This document shows, in pieces, positions 1 through 5,930 of a DNA stretch of 8,061 bases. Location: assembly GCA_039933315.1 (NCBI GenBank), contig JBDTOI010000180.1, positions 1 through 8,061 of the forward strand. Direction: 5' to 3'. The notes beneath the pieces are model-generated. The model worked only from the letters and a program-made list of their open reading frames with translations, made no database searches and had not been told where the DNA came from. A program made the position numbers and the translations under genes. How positions within the stretch are numbered: the first letter of the stretch is position 1; every line of letters begins with the position of its first letter. Source of the stretch: DASXRU01 sp039933315 (GTDB lineage Bacteria > Acidobacteriota > Blastocatellia > Pyrinomonadales > Pyrinomonadaceae).

Positions 1-159
1 GACGTGGCCCTCTACTATTCCCTAAGCGAGCATTGGCGCATGCAGGCGAACATGGAGAATCTCTTCAATGGCAGGTATTACATCAACGCTGATGGGAACA
101 ATAACATCTCGCCGGGGCGTCCGCGGGGCGTGCGCGTGGGATTGCAGGCCAGATTCTGA
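1..159 (+). CDS. TonB-dependent siderophore receptor, C-terminal fragment
   Basis: This is the 3' end of a gene that begins before the window; 52 codons and a TGA stop are present. The visible protein includes SEHWRMQANMENLFNGRYY, then NNNISPGRPRGVRV, and ends LQARF. The 'ENLFN..YY' strand, the 'N(N)ISPG.PR.V' turn and a terminal phenylalanine are the hallmarks of the last beta-strands of outer-membrane TonB-dependent receptors, especially the ferric-siderophore type (FhuA/FoxA-like). The final Phe is the usual recognition signal for the BAM assembly machinery. By family knowledge the protein imports a ferric chelate across the outer membrane using TonB energy; the substrate cannot be read from this fragment. 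No clear terminator follows the stop. Confidence 0.88.
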   Translation, partial: DVALYYSLSEHWRMQANMENLFNGRYYINADGNNNISPGRPRGVRVGLQARF

Positions 160-184
160 ATACTTCGGAGGTCAAAACTCAATC

Positions 185-227
185 CTTTGCGCCTTTTGCT
201 TTTCTTTTCTTAGCGCCTTCGCGTGAA
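185..227. repeat. Degenerate TTTGCGCCTT-type intergenic repeat
   Basis: The stretch contains CTTTGCGCCTT, a pyrimidine-rich spacer, and then TTAGCGCCTTCGCG, so a unit like 'CTTtGCGCCTTtGCG' is repeated imperfectly in tandem. It is non-coding and lies between the TonB receptor and the DksA-like gene. It may be a decayed copy of a dispersed intergenic repeat, but only one copy is visible here. The remaining bases from 160 to about 325 show no gene or terminator that I can support. Confidence 0.25.
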
Positions 228-326
228 CCCGCAAGTTTGAAATCTTTCAAGCCCCAAAACAACAACAATCAGTACCCGTTGGGGTGCCCCTGCGTCCAAG
301 GTCCAGTCGGATTCGATCGCGGAGCG

Positions 327-356
327 TTGCGCTGCCAGCCGACAAGTCACTATAAT
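327..356 (+). promoter_or_regulatory. Probable sigma-70 promoter for the DksA-like gene
   Basis: A perfect -10 box, TATAAT, lies at 351-356. Eighteen bases upstream is TTGCGC (327-332), which matches the -35 consensus only in its first three bases. The predicted transcription start is near 363, which would give a leader of about 68 bases to the ATG at 431. The strong -10 and weak -35 suggest a regulated or activator-assisted promoter; this is inference from sequence only. Confidence 0.55.
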
Positions 357-430
357 CCGCCTTCCCCAGAGAACGATGAATGGAGTCGCATTACGCTATG
401 CCAACAACAAGGATGGGATTAACTCTACCG

Positions 431-808
431 ATGAACGCAAAAAAACTGGAGCACTTCAAAACAATACTTATCGCGCAATTGCGGCAGCTCACTAATCAAG
501 TCAGCGACGATAGAGCAGCGGCTATCGAATCGGCTGACGGCGACGCTAAAGACGTCGTCGATAAATCGCAGCAGGATGTGAATCAGGAACTCGCGCTGCA
601 ACTCGGGGAGCGTGCCTCCCGGATGATCGCCGAAATCGATCAGGCCTTACTCCGCATCGAAGAAGGCAGCTACGGCAAATGCCAGCGTTGCGGAAAAGAG
701 ATAGAAGAGCGGCGGCTGGAAGCAGTGCCGACAGCCCGTTACGATGCCGTATGCCAGGAAGCCATCGAACAGGAAGAAGGAATGGACGACGAAATTTCGA
801 CCCTGTGA
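431..808 (+). CDS. DksA/TraR family zinc-finger-like regulator, C3-to-D variant
   Basis: The encoded protein has 125 residues from the chosen start. DksA-type proteins bind the RNA polymerase secondary channel and, usually with ppGpp, reset transcription of rRNA, tRNA and amino-acid genes. Residues 1-35 and 46-80 look like the two arms of the coiled coil. The acidic tip motif DVVD is at 41-44, matching D71/D74 of E. coli DksA, followed by KSQQD. The C-terminal globular part has C84-x2-C87-x17-D105-x2-C108, so the spacing of the four-cysteine finger is exact but the third ligand is Asp. The start at 431 is chosen because MNAKKLEHFK matches the family N-terminus; in-frame ATGs at 380, 398 and 413 are also open, and none has a clear Shine-Dalgarno. 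It could equally be described as a TraR/DksA-like accessory paralogue rather than the housekeeping DksA. Confidence 0.85.
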   Translation: MNAKKLEHFKTILIAQLRQLTNQVSDDRAAAIESADGDAKDVVDKSQQDVNQELALQLGERASRMIAEIDQALLRIEEGSYGKCQRCGKEIEERRLEAVPTARYDAVCQEAIEQEEGMDDEISTL

Positions 809-822
809 ATCTACGCTCGCTC

Positions 823-848
823 GCCGGCGCGCTTCAACTGAAGCCGGC
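823..848 (+). terminator. GC-rich stem-loop after the DksA-like gene
   Basis: Fourteen bases after the TGA stop, GCCG plus GCTTC pairs with GAAGC plus CGGC around an AACT loop, with a four-base GCGC bulge on the left arm. There is no T-run afterwards, so it is a weak intrinsic terminator candidate, or an mRNA-end stabiliser if transcription continues into the next gene. Confidence 0.35.
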
Positions 849-925
849 AGGGGAATAAACTGCACTATAGCGCCTGGGATTATCCGAATCCGGGCACCAA
901 TCTGAAATAAAACCAATCAGGGAAT

Positions 926-931
926 AAGGAG
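926..931 (+). promoter_or_regulatory. Ribosome binding site AAGGAG
   Basis: AAGGAG lies eight bases before the ATG at 940 and is the only textbook Shine-Dalgarno sequence upstream of a complete gene in this window. It fixes the start at 940 rather than at the adjacent ATG at 943, although either is possible. Confidence 0.75.
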
Positions 932-939
932 AACTACCA

Positions 940-2319
940 ATGATGATCAGAGGTTCGCTACGCTCGTTGAAACAAATCCTCGGTATGAGTGGGTTTGTCA
1001 CCCTGGTGTGCCTCACCGGACTGGCCCAGCAACCCAGAAACAAAACGAACGCGCCAGCACGCCCGGCAGCTTCAGATTTCAAGATTTCAGAAAAGACCAC
1101 CCAGGGCGGCGGCCAGACATTCCAAAGCACTACTTACATAAAAGGCGCGCGCCAGCGTAACGAAATGGCCACCGGCTATGGCCCCAGCATGGTCACTGTG
1201 ACCCAGTGCGATCTGAAACGCACGATCCAGATTAACGACAGCGCACGTAAGTACATGATTAACCCGATGGGCGGGGCCAGCTCCGATGGCGCTGCGCAAA
1301 GCTCAACTCCCGGTGCCCCCGGCGCCGTTACGGCCGGCGGAGTCGTCACCTATATCACCAATACCACCGACACCGGCGAGCGCAAAGAAATGTTCGGCTT
1401 GACTGCTCGCCACCTGAAGAGTTCCTTCACCATTGAACCGTCACCAGACGCTTGCCTGAAAGACAAGATGCGTATCGAGCGCGACGGCTGGTATGTAGAT
1501 TTGCAATACGGTCTCGACTGCGGAGTGCAGGGACCGCCGCAAATGGGCCGGCCGGGTCAAGCGGGCGGGTGCCGGGATCAAGTACGCGTTAGAAACACTG
1601 GCAATGCCAAGCTTGGTTATCCGCTGGTCGAGACCACCACGATCTACGGCGCCAACGGCGCCCAAATGATGTCATCCACCAAGGAAGTCATCGAGCTTTC
1701 CCGGCAGCCGCTGGAGATGGCCCTCTTTGAACTGCCGGCGGGCTATGCAGAAGCGCATGATTATCAGGAGATGTATGCACCTGCTGCCGATACCACAGGG
1801 ATGGCTGGTATCCCGCAATCACAGAGTGGGCAGAACAACCCATCGATGGGGCGCGCGGGCGGAATGAAAGCTCCAGCTGCCATAAGGGTCGGGGTAGTCT
1901 CCATTAACAACAAGACCGACAAGACAGTTTCTACCGAATCGCTGCGCCAGGGTCTCATCGCCGAAATCAACAGCTCGGGTGTCGAAGCCATACCACTGAA
2001 TGCCCTGTCGGCGACCGCTGCCGAAGCAGAAGCAAAAGCAAAGGGGTGCGCTTTTATTCTTTACACCGATGTCACCGCTCTGAAAACTGCCTCAGCCGGC
2101 AAGAAACTGGGAGGCATGTTTGGCAGGGCGGCCGGCGTAAGTACCGGCAGCATGGGCAAGAGCGATTCGCGCGTCGATTTCAAACTCTTTCCCACCGGCA
2201 GCACGTCACCGACGCTGGCTTCTTCGGCGACAGGGAAAGAAGAGGGGGACGAAGTCAGCCTGGCCGCCGCTCTGAATCAGGAAGCCGACGCCGTGAGCGC
2301 TGCAGTGCGGAAGCACTAA
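940..2319 (+). CDS. Exported two-domain protein of unknown function
   Basis: The protein has 459 residues. Residues 1-29 form a Sec signal peptide: basic MMIRGSLRSLK, a hydrophobic core, and a likely cut after GLA before QQ. C24 lies in the core but is not a lipobox. Residues 45-275 form a beta-rich domain with 'TTYIKGARQRNEM', a pattern seen in DUF4412/LolA-like proteins, and four cysteines (C90, C172, C194, C211) that could form disulphides in the periplasm. A Gly/Ala/Ser-rich linker spans about 111-136, and a flexible Gln/Gly/Met-rich segment spans 281-312. Residues 314-456 form a separate alpha/beta domain beginning 'AIRVGVVSINNKTDKTV', with an Ala-rich helix and 'GCAFILYTDVTALK', loosely resembling the N-terminal domains of CsgG/TolB-type envelope proteins. 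I do not recognise a specific family. The gene stands alone between two hairpins, with a strong ribosome binding site. Confidence 0.85.
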   Translation: MMIRGSLRSLKQILGMSGFVTLVCLTGLAQQPRNKTNAPARPAASDFKISEKTTQGGGQTFQSTTYIKGARQRNEMATGYGPSMVTVTQCDLKRTIQINDSARKYMINPMGGASSDGAAQSSTPGAPGAVTAGGVVTYITNTTDTGERKEMFGLTARHLKSSFTIEPSPDACLKDKMRIERDGWYVDLQYGLDCGVQGPPQMGRPGQAGGCRDQVRVRNTGNAKLGYPLVETTTIYGANGAQMMSSTKEVIELSRQPLEMALFELPAGYAEAHDYQEMYAPAADTTGMAGIPQSQSGQNNPSMGRAGGMKAPAAIRVGVVSINNKTDKTVSTESLRQGLIAEINSSGVEAIPLNALSATAAEAEAKAKGCAFILYTDVTALKTASAGKKLGGMFGRAAGVSTGSMGKSDSRVDFKLFPTGSTSPTLASSATGKEEGDEVSLAAALNQEADAVSAAVRKH

Positions 2320-2334
2320 CAGAACCCCTTGCCA

Positions 2335-2387
2335 AAAAGCATAAGGGCGTCCGGTGGCCGAATGGTCGCGGGCGCCCTTACGCTTTT
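2335..2387. terminator. Bidirectional intrinsic terminator
   Basis: AAAAGC plus TAAGGGCG (2335-2349) pairs with CGCCCTTA plus GCTTTT (2373-2387), giving 14 base pairs interrupted by one A/C mismatch, around a 23-base loop. The A-run on the left and T-run on the right let the stem act in both directions: it begins 16 bases after the stop of the exported protein on the plus strand and covers the last codons and stop of xerC on the minus strand. In the xerC direction the stem ends in a run of five U. The two genes converge, so one shared terminator is the natural reading. Confidence 0.75.
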
Positions 2388-3349
2388 GGATGGGCCTTGT
2401 CGTAAACCTCGATTAGCTTTTCCATTGAGACGTGAGTGTAGATCTGTGTCGAGGAAAGCCGGGCATGACCCAGAAGCTCCTGAATGTCGCGAAGGTCAGC
2501 GCCGCTATCCAGCAGGTGGGTGGCGAAGGAATGGCGCAATGCGTGCGGGCTTATGTCGTGGATTCCGGCGCATTGCCTGATGTACTTCTCCACCATGCGG
2601 CCTACCGAGCGGGTGGTGATGCGCGTCCCCTGGTAGTTCAGCACCAGCGCCTGGGAATCCCGTTCGGCCAGCGGCGCCTGTTGGAGAAAACTCTCACGCA
2701 CGTCGAGGTAAGTCTTCAGTGCCTGCAACGCCGGATCGCCAAAGGGTACGATGCGTTGCTTGCGCCGCTTCCCCGTTACCCGCAGCAGTTTGTTTCTAAA
2801 ATCAATGTCGTGCAGGTTGAGCTTGGTAAGTTCAGCTACACGCACTCCCGTCGCGTAAAGCAGCTCCAGAACAGCTCGATCGCGTTTACCTAAATCACTC
2901 TCTAAATCCGGAGTCTCGATAAAGCGGACGGCATCCTCTATGGAGAGGTGAACCGGCAGCTTCTTTTCCAGGCGGGGGGTGGCCACCAGTTTCGCGGGGT
3001 TCTGTTCCAGTTCCCCCTCTCTGACGAGGAACTGGAAAAAGGTCCGCAGTGCGGCTAGCTTGCGGGCTATCGATGTCTTCTTCTTTTGCGCTGTGTGCAG
3101 GCTGGAAAGCCATTCCCGGATCGTGATGTGATCGATTTGCTTGAGGTCAGGTTCCTGTCGCTTCTTTTTCTTTGCGGGGCGGCCGGTCTTCCCCGCCTTC
3201 TTCTTGACCTCGGGCCTCTCTTTCACGCTGGGGGCGACGTATTCGAGAAACTGCTCCAAATCACTGGCGTAGTTTCGCAGGGTATGTTCGCTGACGTTGC
3301 GCTCATAGCGCAGATGCTCGAGAAACTGGGCCAGAAGCTTGTCGATCAT
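2378..3349 (-). CDS. xerC: Tyrosine recombinase XerC
   Basis: The protein has 323 residues from the ATG at 3349. XerC, with XerD, resolves chromosome dimers at dif near the septum. The N-terminal SAM-like core-binding domain (about 1-120) contains 'RYERNVSEHTLRNYASDLEQF'-type sequence. The catalytic domain holds all six expected residues: R170 (TGVR), K194 (VTGK), H269 and R272 (PHALR), H295 (LGHA) and the nucleophile Y304 (IYTHV). The C-terminus, YDKAHPKA, is XerC-like rather than XerD-like. An insertion at about 42-70, very rich in Lys and with a GRP core at 56-58, is absent from E. coli XerC. A GTG at 3361 would add four residues but lies inside a palindrome; neither start has a Shine-Dalgarno. 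The gene follows the VWFA gene after 137 bases. Confidence 0.93.
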   Translation of the reverse strand: MIDKLLAQFLEHLRYERNVSEHTLRNYASDLEQFLEYVAPSVKERPEVKKKAGKTGRPAKKKKRQEPDLKQIDHITIREWLSSLHTAQKKKTSIARKLAALRTFFQFLVREGELEQNPAKLVATPRLEKKLPVHLSIEDAVRFIETPDLESDLGKRDRAVLELLYATGVRVAELTKLNLHDIDFRNKLLRVTGKRRKQRIVPFGDPALQALKTYLDVRESFLQQAPLAERDSQALVLNYQGTRITTRSVGRMVEKYIRQCAGIHDISPHALRHSFATHLLDSGADLRDIQELLGHARLSSTQIYTHVSMEKLIEVYDKAHPKA

Positions 3350-3354
3350 GCAAA

Positions 3355-3379
3355 GTCGCACAGACTTCAGTCTGTGATG
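3355..3379 (+). repeat. REP-like palindrome, copy 1
   Basis: The core CACAGACTTCAGTCTGTG (3359-3376) is an 18-base perfect palindrome apart from its two central bases, preceded by GTCG and followed by ATG. The 25-base unit matches copy 2 (3460-3484, inverted) at 24 positions. It ends five bases upstream of the xerC ATG. A short palindrome with a fixed four-base head resembles REP sequences mobilised by RAYT transposases; no such transposase gene is in the window. Confidence 0.7.
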
Positions 3380-3459
3380 TCCGCCACCCGGTTGCGGCGT
3401 GGGGTACTGCGTTCAATGTAGCTGAGTCTTTACACGCAAACCAACAGTTCGCGTTGCAG
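3380..3459. other. 80-base spacer between the two palindromes
   Basis: This spacer contains no open reading frame. A weak imperfect hairpin, CCGCCACCCGGTTGCGG, lies at 3381-3397 beside copy 1. On the minus strand TTGGTT, 18 bases, TACATT could be a poor promoter for xerC. Together with the two palindromes the spacer makes a 130-base unit that looks like a BIME or a small non-autonomous mobile element. Confidence 0.35.
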
Positions 3460-3484
3460 CATCACAGACTGAAGTCTGTGCCAC
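3460..3484 (-). repeat. REP-like palindrome, copy 2 (inverted)
   Basis: The core CACAGACTGAAGTCTGTG (3463-3480) is the exact reverse complement of copy 1, flanked by CAT on the left and CCAC on the right, so on the minus strand it reads GTGG-palindrome-ATG. It lies two bases beyond the TAA of the VWFA gene, and could also protect or terminate the mRNA end there. Confidence 0.7.
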
Positions 3485-3486
3485 CC

Positions 3487-4581
3487 TTACGCCCGCTGCC
3501 GCGCCTTTACCACAAACACTTTGCGCGCACGCACCCGCGCGGTGGGGTGGCTGGTCACTCGAATTGCCATCGCGTGATATTGGCCGTCGCGTTTGTCATC
3601 AGCCGGGTAATAACTCAAAACGTATTGCTGTGCCAGGTCGGCTGCGATCTGGCTAAAGGCTGAATCGAGATCCGCCACCGACTTGGGAATGTAAACGGCG
3701 CCGCCGGTCTGCGATGAAAACTCCTGCATCCGTCGCTCGGCAACCAGGTCGCGCACGTTAGCGTTTTCATAAAGGCCCGTCTGCACCACGTAGATCTGAC
3801 AGTCGTCAGCGACGATTCGCTGCAGCGTAGTTTCGAAATCCAGCCGGCTGGTGTTCTCCCTGCCATCCGATACAATCACAATTACGCGCCGCCCGCGATA
3901 AGGTCGCAAATAAGAAGCTCCCTCAGCCATGGCATCGAACAAGGCAGTTGAACCCTCCGGCCGGCCAAAGCTTTCGATCACACGTTCCAGCATATTAACG
4001 TCGCTGGTCAACGGCTGAGCAAGGTAAACATCAGTCGAAACTGAATAGACGGCGGCCTGGTCGACCGGACGCATGACGCTGCGAAAGAAACGCATCGCGG
4101 CACGCTTTTCAAACTCGCGCTCCTCGGACAGGCTGCCGCTGTTGTCGAAGAGCATCACCATGCGCACCGGGGTCTCCGTGCGATGCAACTCGGTGATTGG
4201 CTTTAGCTGTCCATCTACGCGCAACTCAAAGTCTTCCAGCTTTAAGTTCGTAACCGCAAAACCCCGGCTATCCAGGACCGTCGCCGGCACCGGTACCAGG
4301 TGCGACCCGACGCGCACTATTTCATTTGCATCAACTTCATCGTCTTCTTTTGCTTTTGCGGGAGGTCCATTCTGCGCCGAGGCCTTGCCTGCGGCTTCAA
4401 CGGGCTGAGGTTTTGCGGGCTGCTTCGGACTCGAGGTGGTGTTGCCGGAAGTTTTTACCACCGGGCCTTTACGCCGCCCTGATTGAGAGTTGCCAGGTGT
4501 AGCAAGCGCCAGGAATGCCAGGGCCATTAAGACGAATATTCCCGCGCTGATCACCCCTGACCTCGTCAGCAGAGCTTTCAT
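3487..4581 (-). CDS. VWFA-domain protein, acidobacterial type
   Basis: The protein has 364 residues. Residues 1-33 are a signal peptide or membrane anchor (MKALLTRSGV, then a long hydrophobic run ending LATPGNSQ). Residues 35-85 are a low-complexity Lys/Pro/Ala linker. Residues 88-135 form the small domain typical of VWFA-related proteins expanded in Acidobacteriota ('VPVPATVLDSRGFAVTNLKLEDFEL'-like). The von Willebrand A domain follows with an intact metal site: D146-x-S148-x-S150, T212 and D239 (VSDG). Such domains bind a divalent metal and mediate protein contacts outside the cytoplasm; the partner is unknown. The start at 4581 is chosen because its ATG overlaps the TGA of trmFO as ATGA, and the signal peptide then begins correctly; an upstream in-frame start at 4641 would add 20 basic residues. 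No Shine-Dalgarno is visible, so translation is probably coupled to trmFO. Confidence 0.88.
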   Translation of the reverse strand: MKALLTRSGVISAGIFVLMALAFLALATPGNSQSGRRKGPVVKTSGNTTSSPKQPAKPQPVEAAGKASAQNGPPAKAKEDDEVDANEIVRVGSHLVPVPATVLDSRGFAVTNLKLEDFELRVDGQLKPITELHRTETPVRMVMLFDNSGSLSEEREFEKRAAMRFFRSVMRPVDQAAVYSVSTDVYLAQPLTSDVNMLERVIESFGRPEGSTALFDAMAEGASYLRPYRGRRVIVIVSDGRENTSRLDFETTLQRIVADDCQIYVVQTGLYENANVRDLVAERRMQEFSSQTGGAVYIPKSVADLDSAFSQIAADLAQQYVLSYYPADDKRDGQYHAMAIRVTSHPTARVRARKVFVVKARQRA

Positions 4582-5930
4582 GAGGCGGTGGCTAACGCGG
4601 GTGCGCCTTGTTCGTGAATTGTTGGCAACCACTCGTCCCATTCCTTTAGCGCCAGTTCAACCTGGAGCTTGTGCCGGTCTCTTTTTCGTTTAACCCTGCG
4701 CGCGTTTTCTGAGTCAAGCGGCTCCAGCAACGCAAACGTGATGTTGACCGGTTGATAGTTTTTCTTTACTGCAGTGGAAACGTATCGCGCCAGCGCTCCG
4801 ATGGCGCTGCGGGGAGGTGGTTCAACCAGGTCATCCCCCTTGTTCAATCGCGCGGCGTTCAGCCCGGCGAGCCATCCCATCGCTACGGATTCAACATAAC
4901 CTTCGACGCCGGTAATCTGGCCCGCGAAAAAGATTGAAGAGCGATCGCGCATTTGCATTGTGCTGTGCAGCACTTGTGGCGCGTTGATGTAAGTATTGCG
5001 GTGAATCTGACCAAATTGCAGAAACTCAACCTGCTCCAACCCGGGAACCAATCGCAGCACGCGCGCCTGCTCGCCGTAACGTAGATGATTTTGGAAGCCC
5101 ACCAGGCTGTACGCGTCAGCCATTAAATTTTCCTGCCGCAGCTGCACCGCTGCGTAGGGCTCGCGTCCAGTGCGCGGGTCGATCAAACCCACCGGCTTCA
5201 TCGGACCAAAACGCAAAGTATCCACCCCGCGGCGCGCCAGCTCTTCAATCGGCAGACAGGCTTCAAACCAGCGCGTGTCTTCAAAGCGATGCAGGGGCAC
5301 ACTCTTCGCTTCGATCAAGGCCTGATAAAAGTTTGCATACTGCGCTTCATCGAAGGGACAATTCAGGTAATCGTCGCCGCCTTTGCCATAGCGCGCGGCC
5401 CGGAAGGCTATCGATTGGTCCACCGAATCGGCTGCCACAATAGGCGCAATCGCATCGTAAAAATAAAGCTGCGCGTCGCCGGTCAGGCGCATGATCTCGA
5501 CCGTCAGGAGGTCAGAGGTTAGCGGGCCGGTGGCGATGATTGTGACGGCATCCGGCGACACCGTGCTCACTTCTTCGCGAACGAGTTCGATGTTGGGATG
5601 TGCGGTGATGCGTTCGGTGATGCACTCGGCAAACAGGCGTCGGTCGACGGCCAGCGCCGCCCCCGCGGGCACCCTGGTCTCCCTGGCGGCCTCCATCACC
5701 AGCGATCCGGCGCGGCGCAATTCTTCCTTCAAGAGATACGGCGCGGTACCCGGCTCGTCAGACTTCAGAGAATTCGAACAAACAATCTCAGCCAACTTAT
5801 CGGTGCGGTGCGCCGGTGTTTGCACTACCGGGCGCATCTCGTACAGCCGCACATGCGCGCCATGATTGGCAGCCTGCCATGCAGCCTCAACACCCGCCAG
5901 GCCCCCTCCGATGACAACAACTTCCTTCAT
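4578..5930 (-). CDS. trmFO: TrmFO, folate/FAD-dependent tRNA U54 methyltransferase
   Basis: The protein has 450 residues, the usual family length. It makes 5-methyluridine (ribothymidine) at position 54 in the T-loop of tRNA, taking the carbon from methylenetetrahydrofolate with reduced FAD; this replaces the SAM-dependent TrmA. The N-terminus has the dinucleotide-binding motif GGGLAGVEAAWQA (8-20) followed by an acidic strand end (LYEMRP). The two functionally important cysteines are present: C51 in VCSNSLKSDEPGT and C225 in WFEACLPIEELA. Other signatures are FGPMKPVGLIDPRTG (241-255) and FFAGQITGVEGYVES (334-348). The gene is the middle of three genes joined by four-base ATGA overlaps, so expression is likely coupled to its exported neighbours, although no functional link is known. 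Confidence 0.97.
   Translation of the reverse strand: MKEVVVIGGGLAGVEAAWQAANHGAHVRLYEMRPVVQTPAHRTDKLAEIVCSNSLKSDEPGTAPYLLKEELRRAGSLVMEAARETRVPAGAALAVDRRLFAECITERITAHPNIELVREEVSTVSPDAVTIIATGPLTSDLLTVEIMRLTGDAQLYFYDAIAPIVAADSVDQSIAFRAARYGKGGDDYLNCPFDEAQYANFYQALIEAKSVPLHRFEDTRWFEACLPIEELARRGVDTLRFGPMKPVGLIDPRTGREPYAAVQLRQENLMADAYSLVGFQNHLRYGEQARVLRLVPGLEQVEFLQFGQIHRNTYINAPQVLHSTMQMRDRSSIFFAGQITGVEGYVESVAMGWLAGLNAARLNKGDDLVEPPPRSAIGALARYVSTAVKKNYQPVNITFALLEPLDSENARRVKRKRDRHKLQVELALKEWDEWLPTIHEQGAPALATAS

Noticed and set aside
167..172. GGAGGT, a perfect Shine-Dalgarno-like sequence after the TonB receptor
   Set aside because: No start codon at a suitable distance opens a frame of useful length; a TTG at 187 meets a stop after eight codons.
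237..422. A 61-codon open frame starting at TTG before the DksA-like gene
   Set aside because: It has no ribosome binding site, a composition unlike its neighbours, runs through the likely promoter and overlaps the next gene.
866..871. TATAGC as a -10 box for the gene at 940
   Set aside because: No acceptable -35 box lies at 16-18 bases, so I could not support a promoter here.
2432..2893. A 153-codon plus-strand frame inside xerC
   Set aside because: It is an antisense shadow of the recombinase; the minus-strand frame carries all catalytic residues.
3359..3480. The two palindromes as a dif site for XerC or a CRISPR fragment
   Set aside because: They lack the two 11-base arms and six-base centre typical of dif, are inverted rather than direct repeats, and there are only two copies.
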